Origin: Miscanthus floridulus
Taxonomy: Eukaryota > Streptophyta > Magnoliopsida > Poales > Poaceae
DNA: 64,000 bases
NCBI RefSeq assembly: GCF_019320115.1
Contig: NC_089594.1
Location: 22,544,409 to 22,608,408, forward strand
Direction: 5' to 3'
Below the pieces are notes generated by a model. The model ran no database searches, was not told the origin of the DNA, and saw nothing but the letters and a program-made list of their open reading frames with translations. The position numbers and the translations under genes were made by a program. How positions within the stretch are numbered: the first letter of the stretch is position 1; each line of letters opens with the position of its first letter. Below are positions 47,769 through 59,600 of the stretch, piece by piece.

Positions 47769-50700
47769 CAGAATTTCGTCCCCGAGATTAAAGCATAACG
47801 TACTCTTCGAAGATGTAAGGATATCATAGCCGGAGGTCAGACTCTTTCTCCCATGTTGCTTCTCTCTTCGTGTGATTGCTCCATTGGATCTTGCACATAG
47901 GAATAGTTTTGCTTCAGGTCTCTTTGGTATCTCTTTCCAAAATTCTGATAGGATGTTCTTTATACTCAAGAGTATCTTGAATGTCAAGTGTATCAGTTAG
48001 AACTACTTCATCGGGCTCTCTCAAACACTTGCGTAGCTGTGAGACATGGAATACGGAATGTACACCCGCCAACTCCTTAGGTAGCTCAAGTTTGTATGCG
48101 AGTTTTCCAATTCTCTTGCGTATCTTGTATGGCCCAACAAATCTAGGGGCTAGCTTTCCTTTCACATGGAATCTGACAGTTCCACGTAGTGGGGATACCT
48201 TGAGATAGACAAAATCTCCCACATTGAACTCAAGTTCTCTTCTTCTTTTGTCAGCATAGCTCTTGTATCGACTTTGGGCAATTCTCAAATTCTCCTTCAC
48301 TTGAGCAACTCCTTCTTCGGCATCTTGAATCTTAGCGGAGTCAAAGAATGATCTTTCTCCTAGTTGGGACCACATTAAAGGTGTCTTACAAGGTCTGCCA
48401 TACAGAGCTTCAAATGGTGACATCTTGATACTGGCTTGGTAGCTGTTGTTGTAAGAGAACTCTGCATAGGGTAGGCATTTCTCCCAATCAGAGCCATAAT
48501 TCAGCACACTAGCGCGAAGCATGTCTTCTAAGATCTGATTTACTCGTTCTGTCTATCCATCTATCTGTGGGTGATAAGCGGTACTAAAATCAAGTTTGGT
48601 TCCAATGGACTGGTGCAGAGCTTCCCAGAATTGGGACACAAACTAAGGACCACGATCAGATACAATACTAGAGGGAGCTCCATGCAGTCTGAGAATATGC
48701 TCAACATATAGATCTGCTAATTTTTTGGCATCGGTCTTGGTCTTAACTGGTACAAAGTGAGCAATCTTGGTCAAACGATCAACAATCACAAAGATGGAAT
48801 CATTGCCTTTCTATGAACGGGGCAATCCAACTATGAAATCAATGGATATTCTCTCCCATTTCCACTCGGGAACGTCAAGAGGCTTCAGCAATTTAGCAGG
48901 CCTTTGATGTTCAGCCTTGACTCTATTACAGGTGTCACATTGTGCCACATGTCCTGCAATGTCCGTCTTCATGCCTTTCCACCAAAAGTGTTTCTTCAAG
49001 TCTTGATACATCTTTGAACCTCTAGGGTGAATACAGTACTTGGAATCGTGAGCTTCTGACAGAATTTCCTCTCGTAGTGCTAGATCAGAAGGGACACAGA
49101 TTCTGTCCTTGAACCAGATGGTTCCTTGTTCATCTTCTTGGTGGTTGGTCTTGTAGCCTAGTTTCATCAGACCACAGAGATACTCAATCTCTTCACAACT
49201 TTTCTGAGCTTGATGGATGCGATCTGTAAGATCATATTGTATGTGGAGCTCATTCAACAAGTCATACGGTAGTATCTCAAGTTGGAAATCATCAATCTCT
49301 TTCTTGAGCTCAGGTGGTACGGATTCAGTGATCAAAGTGTGACAGTAACTCTTACGACTGAGAGCATCAGCGACTACATTAGCTTTTCCCGAATGATAGT
49401 GAATTTCTAGGTCATAGTCCTTGATCAACTCTAGCCATCGGCGTTGCCTCATATTTAGATCTTCCTAAGTGAAAAAGTACTTCAAGCTCTTGTGATCCAT
49501 ATAGATATCACACTTGTTGCCTATCAAGTAGTGTCTCTAGATCTTCAAGGCGTGCACAACTGCGGCTAACTCAAGATCATGAGTTGGGTAACGGTTCTCA
49601 TGTTCTTTCAACTGTCAAGAAGCATATGCTATCACTTTTCCACCTTGCATCAGTACACAACCAAGTCCCTGACGGGATGCATCACAATAGACCATGAAAT
49701 CTTTGCTGATATCAGGCAATACTAGCACAGGAGTTGTGGTAAGCTTCTGTTTCAATTTCTAGAAGCTTTGTTTGCACTCGGGCATCCATTCAAACTCCTT
49801 AGTCTTCTTCAGAAGGTTGGTCATTAGACGGGCTATCTTGGAGAAGTTCTCAATGAATCGGCGATAATATCCAGCCAATCCCAAGAAACTTCTGACTTCT
49901 GTCACATTACGGGGTTGATCCCATCCTTTCACAGCTTTAATCTTGGCTGGGTCAACTACAACACCTTCAGCTGATAGTACATGGCCTAGGAAGACAACTT
50001 CCTGTAGCCAAAATTCGCATTTGCTGAACTTGCGTAGAGCTGATGTTGTGCTAATTTCTTAAGCACGATTCTCAGATGATGTTCATGTTCTTCAGTGGTG
50101 GGTGAATAAACGAGAATGTCATCAATGAATACTACCACGAACTTATCTAGATCAACCATGAAAACCTTATTCATCATGTTCATGAAGTAGGCTAGAGCAT
50201 TCGTGAGTCCAAAGGACACCACGGTGAACTGAAACTGCCCATACCTAGTCACAAAAGTTGTCTTCGGGATGTCATTTTCTCGAATCTTCATTTGATGATA
50301 GCCAGATCTGAGATCAATCTTGGAGAAATACTTTGCACCTCTGAGCTGGTCAAGCAGATCATCAATTCTTGGCAGCAGGTACTTGTTCTTGATGGTGACT
50401 GCGTTCAAGTTCCGGTAATCAATGCACATTCTCATTGAGCCATCCTTCTTCTTAACAAACAGAACAGGGGATCCCTAGGGTGAAGCACTGGGTCTGATAT
50501 ATCCCTTCAAGATGAGCTCATCATGCTGTTTCTTGAGCTCGGCCAGTTCATCAACTGACATGCGATAGGGTCTCTTGGCAATGGGTCCTATTCCCGGCAA
50601 AAGATCAATAATGAACTCTACATCACGGTCTGGTGGCATACCCGGTAATTCTTCAGGGAATACATCGGGATAATCTCTGACCACAGGCACATCATGAACT

Positions 50701-52426
50701 GTCTTCTCCTCTTTCTGTGATTCTGAACTGGTTTTAAGGGCGCATAGGATGGAAGTGGACTTTCTGGACTGGGGTTCACATCTAATAACTTGGCCTGATG
50801 GGTGGGTCACTTGGACGTATCTAGGTGAACATGATATGATACCTCGGTGAATGGTTAGCCAATCCATACCTAAGATGACATCTAGGTTTGTGGAAGGTAA
50901 CAGGGTTAGGTCGGCTTTAAAGATAAGACCCTCAATGGTAAGACTCACTCCCTTACAGATGTGTGTGCACTTTAGGTCTCCTAAAGGTGAACTGGTGATG
51001 ATAGGCTTTCCACGTGGGGTTACAGGCAGGTCATGCTCTCGTGCAAACTTGGATGATATGTAAGAACAAGTTGCTCTAGAGTCAAATAGAACTGATGCAG
51101 TATTGCAATTAACTAAAAACATACCATACACAATGTCAGGGGCAGCTTGTGCTTCCTCGGCATCTAGATGGTTGAGACGTCCACGAGTAGCAGATCCCTT
51201 GAACTGAGACTTCTGAGCGGCTGAGTTCTGAGGGCACTCAGCGGCTTTGTGACCCGGTTCGCCACAAGCGAAATAGGTGAAAGGCGTACCGCCTATAGGG
51301 GTTGGCGCGGGTGCCTTCTAGTTTCCAGTGCTTGGTGCGGAGCGGTTCTATGCTGGGCGTTCATTCACAGAGCGGGGATGGTTGAAACGGTCCTGAGTGT
51401 TGCGGTCTTGAGCATAACGGTCCCAGGTGTAACGATCCTGAGCAGGGCGGGAGTATTTGGCAGTGTAGCCTCCACTACCCCTACTCGATCCAGGGTTGTC
51501 ACCCCTTTTGTGGTGAGAGCGTTCCCTGGATGGTGCATATCTACGGAACCTCTTGCGATCACAGCCATGGAAGGACTCCTCAGGCTTACGCTTCCTCTCC
51601 CTATACTCCTCTCCAGCTTTAGCATGATCTTTCTCGATCTAGATGCAGCGATCCACCAGAGCACGCAATGTGTTACTCTCAATACCGCCAAACTTCAACT
51701 TGATGTGCGGGTTAAGTCCCTTGCGGTAATAATACAGCTTCTCCTTCTCAGAGTTCACAACATAGGAAGGTGCATAGCGAAGAAGATTGGTGAAACGAGT
51801 AGTGTACTCAGTCACCCTGTCCTTTCCCATCTTGATGTTGCGGAACTCCTCAGCTTTGGCCTCCATGATACCCTTGGGAATGTGATACTCAGTGAATGCT
51901 TTGGTGAACTCATCCCACGAGATGTTGGCAGGGTCCTCATGGGAATCACTGAAACTATCCCACCAAGCGCGTGCTGCACCTGTGAGCTAGTGTGTGGCAG
52001 CTCCAACACACTCATCATCGATGAAAGTAGTGAGGTCAAGCTTCTTCTTCATCTCCTTGAGCCAGTCATCGGCTACAAGCGGGTCGGGGTCGGTGCCATC
52101 ATAGGTAGGTGGCCTTAGCTTCAGAAACCCTTCTAGCTTCCTTTGGAAGTCATTCTGCTGACCTCCCTGGCGACGGTTTGCTCCGTTAACAAGTGCTACA
52201 AGAAGTTGGGTCTGTTGTGCCATTACTTCTGCCAGGCTCGGTGGTGGTGGCGGAATGTTCTCCTCAGGCGGTGGGGTATTCTCCAGGTTGAAGGGTATCC
52301 CTCCATGTCCACAGCCACGGCCACGGTTGTGCCACCATGCCCCCCATTTGGTTCGGCTGGTTCGGGGGTGGGCGCACGTCCACGGTTCATTAGGCGATCA
52401 GATCGGCGATTCGGCATCTGCAACAT
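47769..52426 (-). pseudogene. Tekay gag-pol (gag, protease, RT, RNase H, integrase, chromodomain) with many stops
   Basis: Recognised on the minus strand: gag (from about 52420; RPPTYDGTDPDPLVADDWL, ARAWWDSF), a CCHC-like knuckle with the first Cys pair altered (YFACGEPGHKAAEC, about 51275), protease VLFDSRATCSYIS (51090; DSG changed to DSR), RT with [12 protein letters not shown] and [11 protein letters not shown] (about 50430-50100), RNase H YCDASRQGLG (49690), integrase zinc region HVAQCDTCN and ISIDFIVGLP, VSDRGP (48960-48640), and a chromodomain with EYKEHPIRILERD (47960-47920). 13 in-frame stops occur at (plus coordinates) 51987, 51639, 51348, 51318, 50475, 49759, 49615, 49537, 49465, 48811, 48643, 48553 and 47914, with frame changes near 50030 and 52340. 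It cannot make functional proteins. Confidence 0.92.
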
Positions 52427-52725
52427 GGATCATGGGAATTTTAGTGCTTATAATTTAGTATGATTTCATTATTTTGACGATTTAAAGAAAACATTTATTC
52501 TATCCAACACTCATTACAAAGAAGCAATAAGATCCATAAGATGCAATAAGATCCAAAACATTTATTACATGGGTTTTATTACATAGCACCATCTCCAGTA
52601 GCTACACTTGGAGACTCACGAGAATCATACTACACATAGTGTCTCATATTACATCTCATAAGGGGTACATCATGGGGTACAGCTTATGGAAGCTACTGAC
52701 ATGACTCATGACCACGCAGGGTCAT
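52427..52725. other. Spacer between accessory ORF and gag
   Basis: About 300 bases, AT-richer than its neighbours, with CATTTATTACAT-like repeats. No frame recognised. It may contain the gag leader or a splice acceptor. Confidence 0.4.
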
Positions 52726-53955
52726 CTACTCTAACTCGTACACCGCAGCTGGGATATGACTATTCTTGATCTCGATCTCCTCGTCAGACTTGTGAAGTCA
52801 GGACACGTACTTCAAGGCCTCGGCGAGCTCCTTAGTAGGCTTGGCTCCAGGTAGGGTAGGGCAGGCATCTAGGTTGAGGCGAGTTGGGGCTAACTCAAAC
52901 TCCTCTATCCTAGGCTTTGTCTTGCTGCAAATCTCCTTGGGTAGCTGATCCCACATACCCTTCATCTCCCTGAGGCGCTTCTTGTCAGACTTCTGCCAAG
53001 CCTGCCATGTCCTCTCACACTTGTCCTATAGGTACTCGTTCTGCCTGAGTGCCTCGATCAGGTGACCCTGGTTGCGAACAGCCTTCTTCCTGAACTCCTC
53101 TAGCTCTTAAGTCATGGTCTTGTTTCGAGATTGGATTTTCAGCATATCAATCCCCTTGGACCTTTCTCTGTCTCCTCTATAGTTGAACTCAGCCTTCCTA
53201 TCGTCCAACTCTCTCTGCAACTCCAAGACCTTGCTGTCGAGGTAGTAGTTCCTGTTGCCTAGGTCGGCGGCTTTGTCCTATAAGTTTGCAACCTCGGTTC
53301 TGTGGACTTCTTCACGACGGTTGAGTTCGTCCTATAGCTTGGCAACTGTCTCAAGTAGACTAGCTCGCTCCTGTGCTCCTTGCGAGTCTCGCTCCTAGTA
53401 CTCCCACAGAAGGGCCTAGTTCTAACATCTCCTCTGCTCCAGCTGGCTCACGTACCTGTCCTGCTCTAGTAGGTGAATAGCTGAGACGCGAAGGCATCTG
53501 TCCTCCTCGGCAAGGATAACTCTGCCGGCTGTGAAACTCTGCTCACTGGGGGTAAGGCTAAGGTCGAGGGCCTGGGGAAGTAGATGGAACTCGGTCATCT
53601 TCAGGTGCTCGTAGTGGTCCCTCATCACTCTGTGAAGTGCCTTGTGTGAGATAGCTCATAGTCCCTCCTCGACTGTGTCCTCTATAGTCAACTCGGTGAA
53701 AGCTGGGACAGAAGGTAAGGTAGTGCTAGCTGGGAACTCGACTAAGGTGACAATCGATCCTTCGATTCCTCCTTCCTGAGCTGGCTTCCCGGTGCAGATG
53801 ACCTTGACAAGCTTGTCAGGGACTCTTAACATGACGAGAACTCGGCAGAGGGTTTGTGCAAAACCCACGAGCTCACGTAGGTTGAAGGTAAGCTTGGCGT
53901 GGTCCAGAGGTAGCGGTTCTAGAGGCGGCCAGTCAACGTTCGTTGCCATCTGCAT
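52726..53955 (-). pseudogene. Accessory ORF (~409 codons) upstream of gag in the Tekay element, nine internal stops
   Basis: One reading frame of exactly 1230 bases from ATG (53955-53953) to TAG (52728-52726), with no indel. It begins 160 bases inside the 5' LTR and ends before gag. N-terminal part: MATNVDWPPLEPLPLDHAKL, LRELVGFAQTLCRVL, then beta-strand-like VKVICTG, GSIVTLVEF and a helical AISHKALHRVMRDHYEHL. From about residue 145 to 340 it is rich in Glu, Lys, Arg, Gln and Leu with heptad-like spacing (ETVAKL, DELNRREEVHRTEV, SKVLELQRELDDRK), so probably coiled coil. Internal stops are at (plus) 53656, 53422, 53416, 53395, 53332, 53278, 53107, 53026 and 52798. I know no named family. Function unknown. 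Confidence 0.75.
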
Positions 53956-54100
53956 GTTTTAAGGAACAGGTGTTAGCAGGTCAATAATGGACAAGCCTTG
54001 CATAAAAGTAAATGCAGGGTTGGTATATAACCGAAGGATGGGCTGTTCATGTCCTATTCTATCGTCCATTTCTGAGGGTTTCGTCCTATGGTCAAGTATG

Positions 54101-54112
54101 GCTCTGATACCA
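54101..54112 (-). other. Primer-binding site (initiator-Met tRNA type)
   Basis: Minus strand TGGTATCAGAGC, two bases from the 5' LTR end, complementary to the 3' end of plant initiator methionine tRNA, the usual primer of Gypsy elements. Confidence 0.9.
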
Positions 54113-56019
54113 ACTGAAACGACCTGATTTCTGCGAAGGGAAATCCACAGAGTCGAAGTGTAATAAGACCGTTGTAGATCATATTACCCAAATTCCAGTC
54201 GAATATCACATCCATACAATGATAAAATCAGAGTACAAATAGTGTGGAATTACATAAATTATTACATCGCCGCATTGGTGGAATCAAAAGTAGCATTCAT
54301 TCAGAACAGCTTGGCCAAACTCGAGCGTAGGCACGAACCCCTCAACCGTCAAACTCCTCGGAGCTATACTCCTCAGTAGAACCTGTGTGCCAAAATTTAT
54401 CAGTACGATTTGTACTGGCCACTCCCACCCTATGAGCATTGCTTTGTGGAAATTGGATGCAAGTTGGATATAATCAAAAGGAACCTATAAGGCTGGGGTT
54501 TCCTATGTATTAGCATATCAAGTATATAATAGTATAATCAAGTTTTAACACCATTCCCACACACATTCCACCCCATTCCCATCCAGAGCCAGGTTTCGAT
54601 CCTAGGATCAATATACCACCATCTCCATGTCATCACCACATCACCACAATACCATCGCTCAGTCGACAGGCCAACTCCCTCTTGGCACTATCTCATGGCC
54701 CGTAGCCCCTGGCTATGACTGGCACTCTCTCACGGGGGAAGAAGAGAAGGACTCATCTCGCTATCTAGTTTAAGCGAAATCCAGGAAAGGTCCATAGCCG
54801 ATAAGTCGGCACATGTATCGATCGATCAACCATACACTCTGCAGAGGTTTTACATAACCACAAGATCTACCTTCTTCGCTAACCATCGTCAACTGGGCTG
54901 ATTCCGACCGCTTGCTAGCCTAGGATAATGCCACCCTACCATTCAGCCCTGGTACACCCCAAGTCTAGTCTAGGGCGGCTGAAACTGTGAGTCATGAGCT
55001 GGGTCCACAAGGTCTCCATGAAGTCTTAGAAGGGTGTGGGTGAAATCCTTCGCACCCCGTACCTCCTTACACTGTCCACTATCAACCTAGCAGTAGTGGC
55101 AATATCCTACCAAGTAGTCCGGCCGTCTCGCACCATATAGGGCGAGTGGTACGTAAGGCTTCCCGGTGAATCTGAGTACTAGTAAGTTTTTAGGGATGAC
55201 CAAGCTAGAATGTCTTCATCAGGGTTTCCATTTATCATGCCACCACAGCACCTCCACTCCGGGCTCCTCCCATCATAGGTTCACACCCAGGACCACCTCA
55301 TATACCATTTTACCCACCACAGGTATCCCTTTCCAGGGGTGCCTAGGTAGCACCCCATGGCAAGACTTGCCCTAGGCTCGTCGTGTACTCCAACTTGGTC
55401 GACACAACCCTCACCCTCCACACACACAAGTCACACACGTAGCACTCTCCCCATAGTCCAGATAACACCAGTTTTCCACCACGCATTAATGTAGTATAAG
55501 CGTAGTAGAAGTATAAGTAATGAAATATAGCAGCAAGCGTGTGTCTAGCCTAATAGCAGGGTATGCAGGGGTAAGGTTGCGTCAAGGTAAAGGCCATCAA
55601 GTAAGCATACTACCATGCAAGTCCTATCATAGTCTGATTATAATAGTAAAGTAAAGCAACAGCAGTTCTATATTAGCCATGCGTAATAGGTGCTACGAGA
55701 CTGGGCGGGATGTGGCACCTTCAGTGTAGTTGTCTCCGTTCTCCTCACGGTACTCACGATCCTCGTCCGTCTGGTTCTCCTTCGATTCTGCAACGATCGT
55801 ATTATAGTCGCGTTAGCGACATCTATAGAATAGCACAAAGAAGCAATGAAAATTCAAAAGAGCCAAATGCACTCAAACATGGGTTCATTGCGTAAAGCTC
55901 GATTTTAGATGAATTTTGGTCCTGGTTTCGTATTTTTATGAGGTCATATGAATTAGTTATGAATTTCCGAAGTTTAAATCATTTCTAAAAATGGAAAAAG
56001 GCTTAATTAATCCTGGGCT

Positions 56020-56430
56020 GACACGTGTCACGCTGTGACTAGTCCGCGTGGCATGCTGACGTCAGCATGACGTCAGCGACTCGGCTCTGAGCTGACAAGT
56101 GGGGTCCTGCTGATGTCGGCATGACGTCATCAACGTCATTGTTCTGATAGGTGGGGCTAGGGTCTCTTGGGTCACTGACCTATGGGTCCGGTCAGAGTCA
56201 ACGTCAAGTCAACGGGTGAGTCAATGGTCATCGGGTTAGGATCACTGACGTGTGGGGCTAGGGCTGCTGACGTCAGTAGCTGACGTCATCATGACATCAG
56301 CTTGACGTCACCTCGGCTGTGTTGTTACTGATAGGTGGGTCCCGTGTGACGTTGTCATGACATCAGCATGACATCACTCACTGACGAGTGGGTCCAGAGT
56401 CCCTGTGACACTGATCGGTCAACGGTCAAC
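56020..56430. promoter_or_regulatory. ACGT-core motif array in the 5' LTR
   Basis: Same array as at 45260-45720 with six exact TGACGTCA sites, but with different decayed positions (for example TGACATCA near 56291, where the other LTR has TGACGTCT), as expected from independent CpG transitions after insertion. Confidence 0.6.
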
Positions 56431-56694
56431 CAGGTTGGGCCTGGACTGGGCTGGATTTGGGCCGGGCCGGCCCGGACACGTGGCGTGCTGTGGCGCTGCC
56501 ATGTCGTAGCCGAGGGCCTCCACTAGGCTTTGTCCACCGTTCGGCCCACACCGTGTGGCTCACGGTGGACTCATGTTCACGGTCCATGGACCGTTGGCTG
56601 GTCTTCGGTGGACTGAGTCCACCCTCCTTCCCTTTTGGCTTAGCCTTCGTGCACCGAGTGCAGGCGCGTGCGGCCGGTGAGGGAAGCCCTCTGT

Positions 56695-59600
56695 TGTAAC
56701 ACCCCAGGTGTTTGCCACCAGTTAAGCAATGGGTTTGAGCTCAAACATGGCATATTAAGTGATGGTGAAGATGCCAAGGTCCAACCTATAGAAATGAGCC
56801 CCAACCTAAACTTGGATATTGCACCCTTGCTTTACATATAGGCCCTTTTCAAGATATATGCTTGGCTGGTGTTATGGGAATATTTTCATGTGTCTCACAT
56901 CAATACCCATCTATATTGATCCATGGAAAAGTTTTATGAAGTTTGGAATTAAAAAGTCACATGAAATAATAAGTTATATCCTTGTTGGAATGATTTTACT
57001 AAGTGCTTGAATTGCACTATTAAGTGAATGAGAGCATGAGATGTCAACCAAACCTTGCAACCTTGCCAAAATGACTCTAGATGAATTCTACAACAAAAGT
57101 CATGAAAGGTTCATGTTGGGCAAATGCCAAGAAAACGCTCCAATGGATCAAAAAGGATAATATAAGCTCCATCGTGATCCTACTTTGGTCAAAGTAGAAC
57201 AGTAGGTTCTATACCAGTTTTGAGGTTGGACCTTAAATGCAAGTTGTAGTCCATATCATGTAGAACAAACTTTGTTTTTGGGCCAAGAGCTAGTTTGGTC
57301 CATAACCTAGTCAAACAGAGCTCACAAGATTCAATAAAGTGCTGATTTGGAGCCCAAGATTTTGTCTAAGTCCTAACTGACGTTTTTGTTCGGGTACCCT
57401 AGTTTGGAGCTTTGTGTCTTCCTAATCAGGCCGAACTAGTCTAAGAACCTTTAATGAAAGTTGTTGCTTGGTTCGCGCACAACAAACTTTGTTTTTGGAG
57501 TACACCATGGATCGGCTCGGAACCAAGTCTAGCAGTGGCTCAAAGTTGGAACCTGCTACTGATTTCAGCACTTAGAATTCTAAGTCTAGGAACTTCATCG
57601 ACAACGGCATTGGCGTCTCGCGTTCTCCGAAATTCGTTAAGCAACTCGATTTGGTCCAAAGATAAAAGTTGGAGTATACGTCGTGGAGAAGAGCGTGCAA
57701 AAAGATAGCACTAGTTTGACTTTGGATGGATGATCAATTTTTGCGTTTACTTAACCGCTGTCAACACGTTGACAGTGTCAACTTTGGACTTGATTAACCG
57801 CTGATCTACAACTCAAATGACTTGGCACCCTTAATAGAAAATGTAGAGCAGTTCGCGGGCTTCAAACTTTGTTTTGGGCCCGAGGCCTAAATCAGCCCAG
57901 ATCTGGCCCAATTCGGCGCCCACCCTGCCCACACCGACGCCCGCCACGTGCTCGAGGATTTGCCCGAACGGCGACGCGTGTCCTCCATGCCCGAGCTGAG
58001 CACCTCACATTGCTGTCGCGCGTCCTTGCGCCCCTGCGTCGATGCGGAGAGCCGAGCGCGTTTCCCTTCACTCGCTCTGGCCCTCCCCTTCTTTTTCCCT
58101 CGCGCGCTGCTGCTGCTTGCGGGCGCGACCGTCGCCGCCATGGCCGGTCATGCCATCTCCATGGCCACCGTCGTTCTTGCGTCTCCAACCTCCCTCCACC
58201 CAAATTGACCGCACCACCACCTCCCTCACCTCGCGCCGCAACCCCCGCACCCCTCGCCTGAAGCCGCTCGTCACCGGCGCGCCCTCACCACGGTGCAGCT
58301 CGGCCTAGGCCACCGGCGCACGTGGCTGGGGCTCCATGCTCCACCTCGGGCCGAGCCGAGGCCACCGGCGAGTGCGCGCGGCCCTGCTCGTGCTCCGCCG
58401 CCACTTCCCCCACCGCCGACGAGCCTCCTCCGGCCGGCGAACGGCGAGCTCCTGTGCAGCCCTTCAAAAATTCGCGTCAGGGACCTCGTCTTCAAATTCG
58501 ACTAAAGGGAAGGGCCTAAATGCAATGTCATTGACTCAAGTGAATAGTGCCTCGAGGGACCTATTTGTTGTAAATCGGGTGAAACTTTGGAAATTCATAG
58601 TAAATCGTAGAAAATTCGTAAAATAGTAAATGAGGACTTTTTGGAATCCTTGTGAAATTCTCTATGCACTAGATCTATAATATGTCAGGTTTTAGTTTAA
58701 AGTTTTAGCTGTAAAAATGGATTTGTGCAGTCAGGGTTTGAATGCTAGTCTTATTTGTTTTTTTTATACTTGCAGTTTATGTGCTCAAATAAATGTGAAA
58801 TTTTTGTGGAGTGCTACTAAGGTGATTGTTGTTGTCTGGTAAAAATTTCATGAGTTTAGGATTTATAGTTTAAGAGTTATAAAAATAACAAATGCCCTGT
58901 TTTGATTTGCTCCTATTCTGAACAGTTCTGCATGTTTGAATTAATTGGCTCAGTTAAGTTATGAATCATGATTTGATGACAATACATGAGTTTTATTACT
59001 TTTCTTAAGCTTTCCAAAAAGTTAAATATCATGATTTTTGGCTAAGTAGATCTTGAGTTATATTTGCTTAAATCTCTGTGGCTGTTTCTGCCCAAACCCA
59101 GACAGGGTTTCCTTGTTCTTACTGTGGGGCCTTCTTAGTAGTAGAATTAGCTTTAGGTGTTTACAACAAAGTTGTTTAGAATTTTCTAAGCTTTCTAAAG
59201 AGTCTAGAACCACATTTATTGGATATGTATAACTCCATTTATAGCTGTTTAAAGTGGCATGTCAGTTTCTATCTATGTTTTGGACAGAGATGCAATTATT
59301 GGATTAATTGACCCTTCTAACTATAGAATCATCTTAATATGAGAATAAGAAAGTTGTAGGTAACTTCCTAAGATTTTCAAAAAGTTATGGTTCAGGTTTG
59401 TTGGAGGTCTAGAACTCCAGTTATGCTTCTCTGAAGATGCTATCAGTTTTCTATACCACTGCTGTTGGGCTGGATTTGCAGTTTTGCTTGTGCAATTATT
59501 TTTCGTGGTGTAAATGATGTTTGCTATGGTTGTAGTGAATACAAAAGTTGTAGCACATTTCATAATATTGCTTGTGTTCAAATTGTAAGACCATAGGCCT

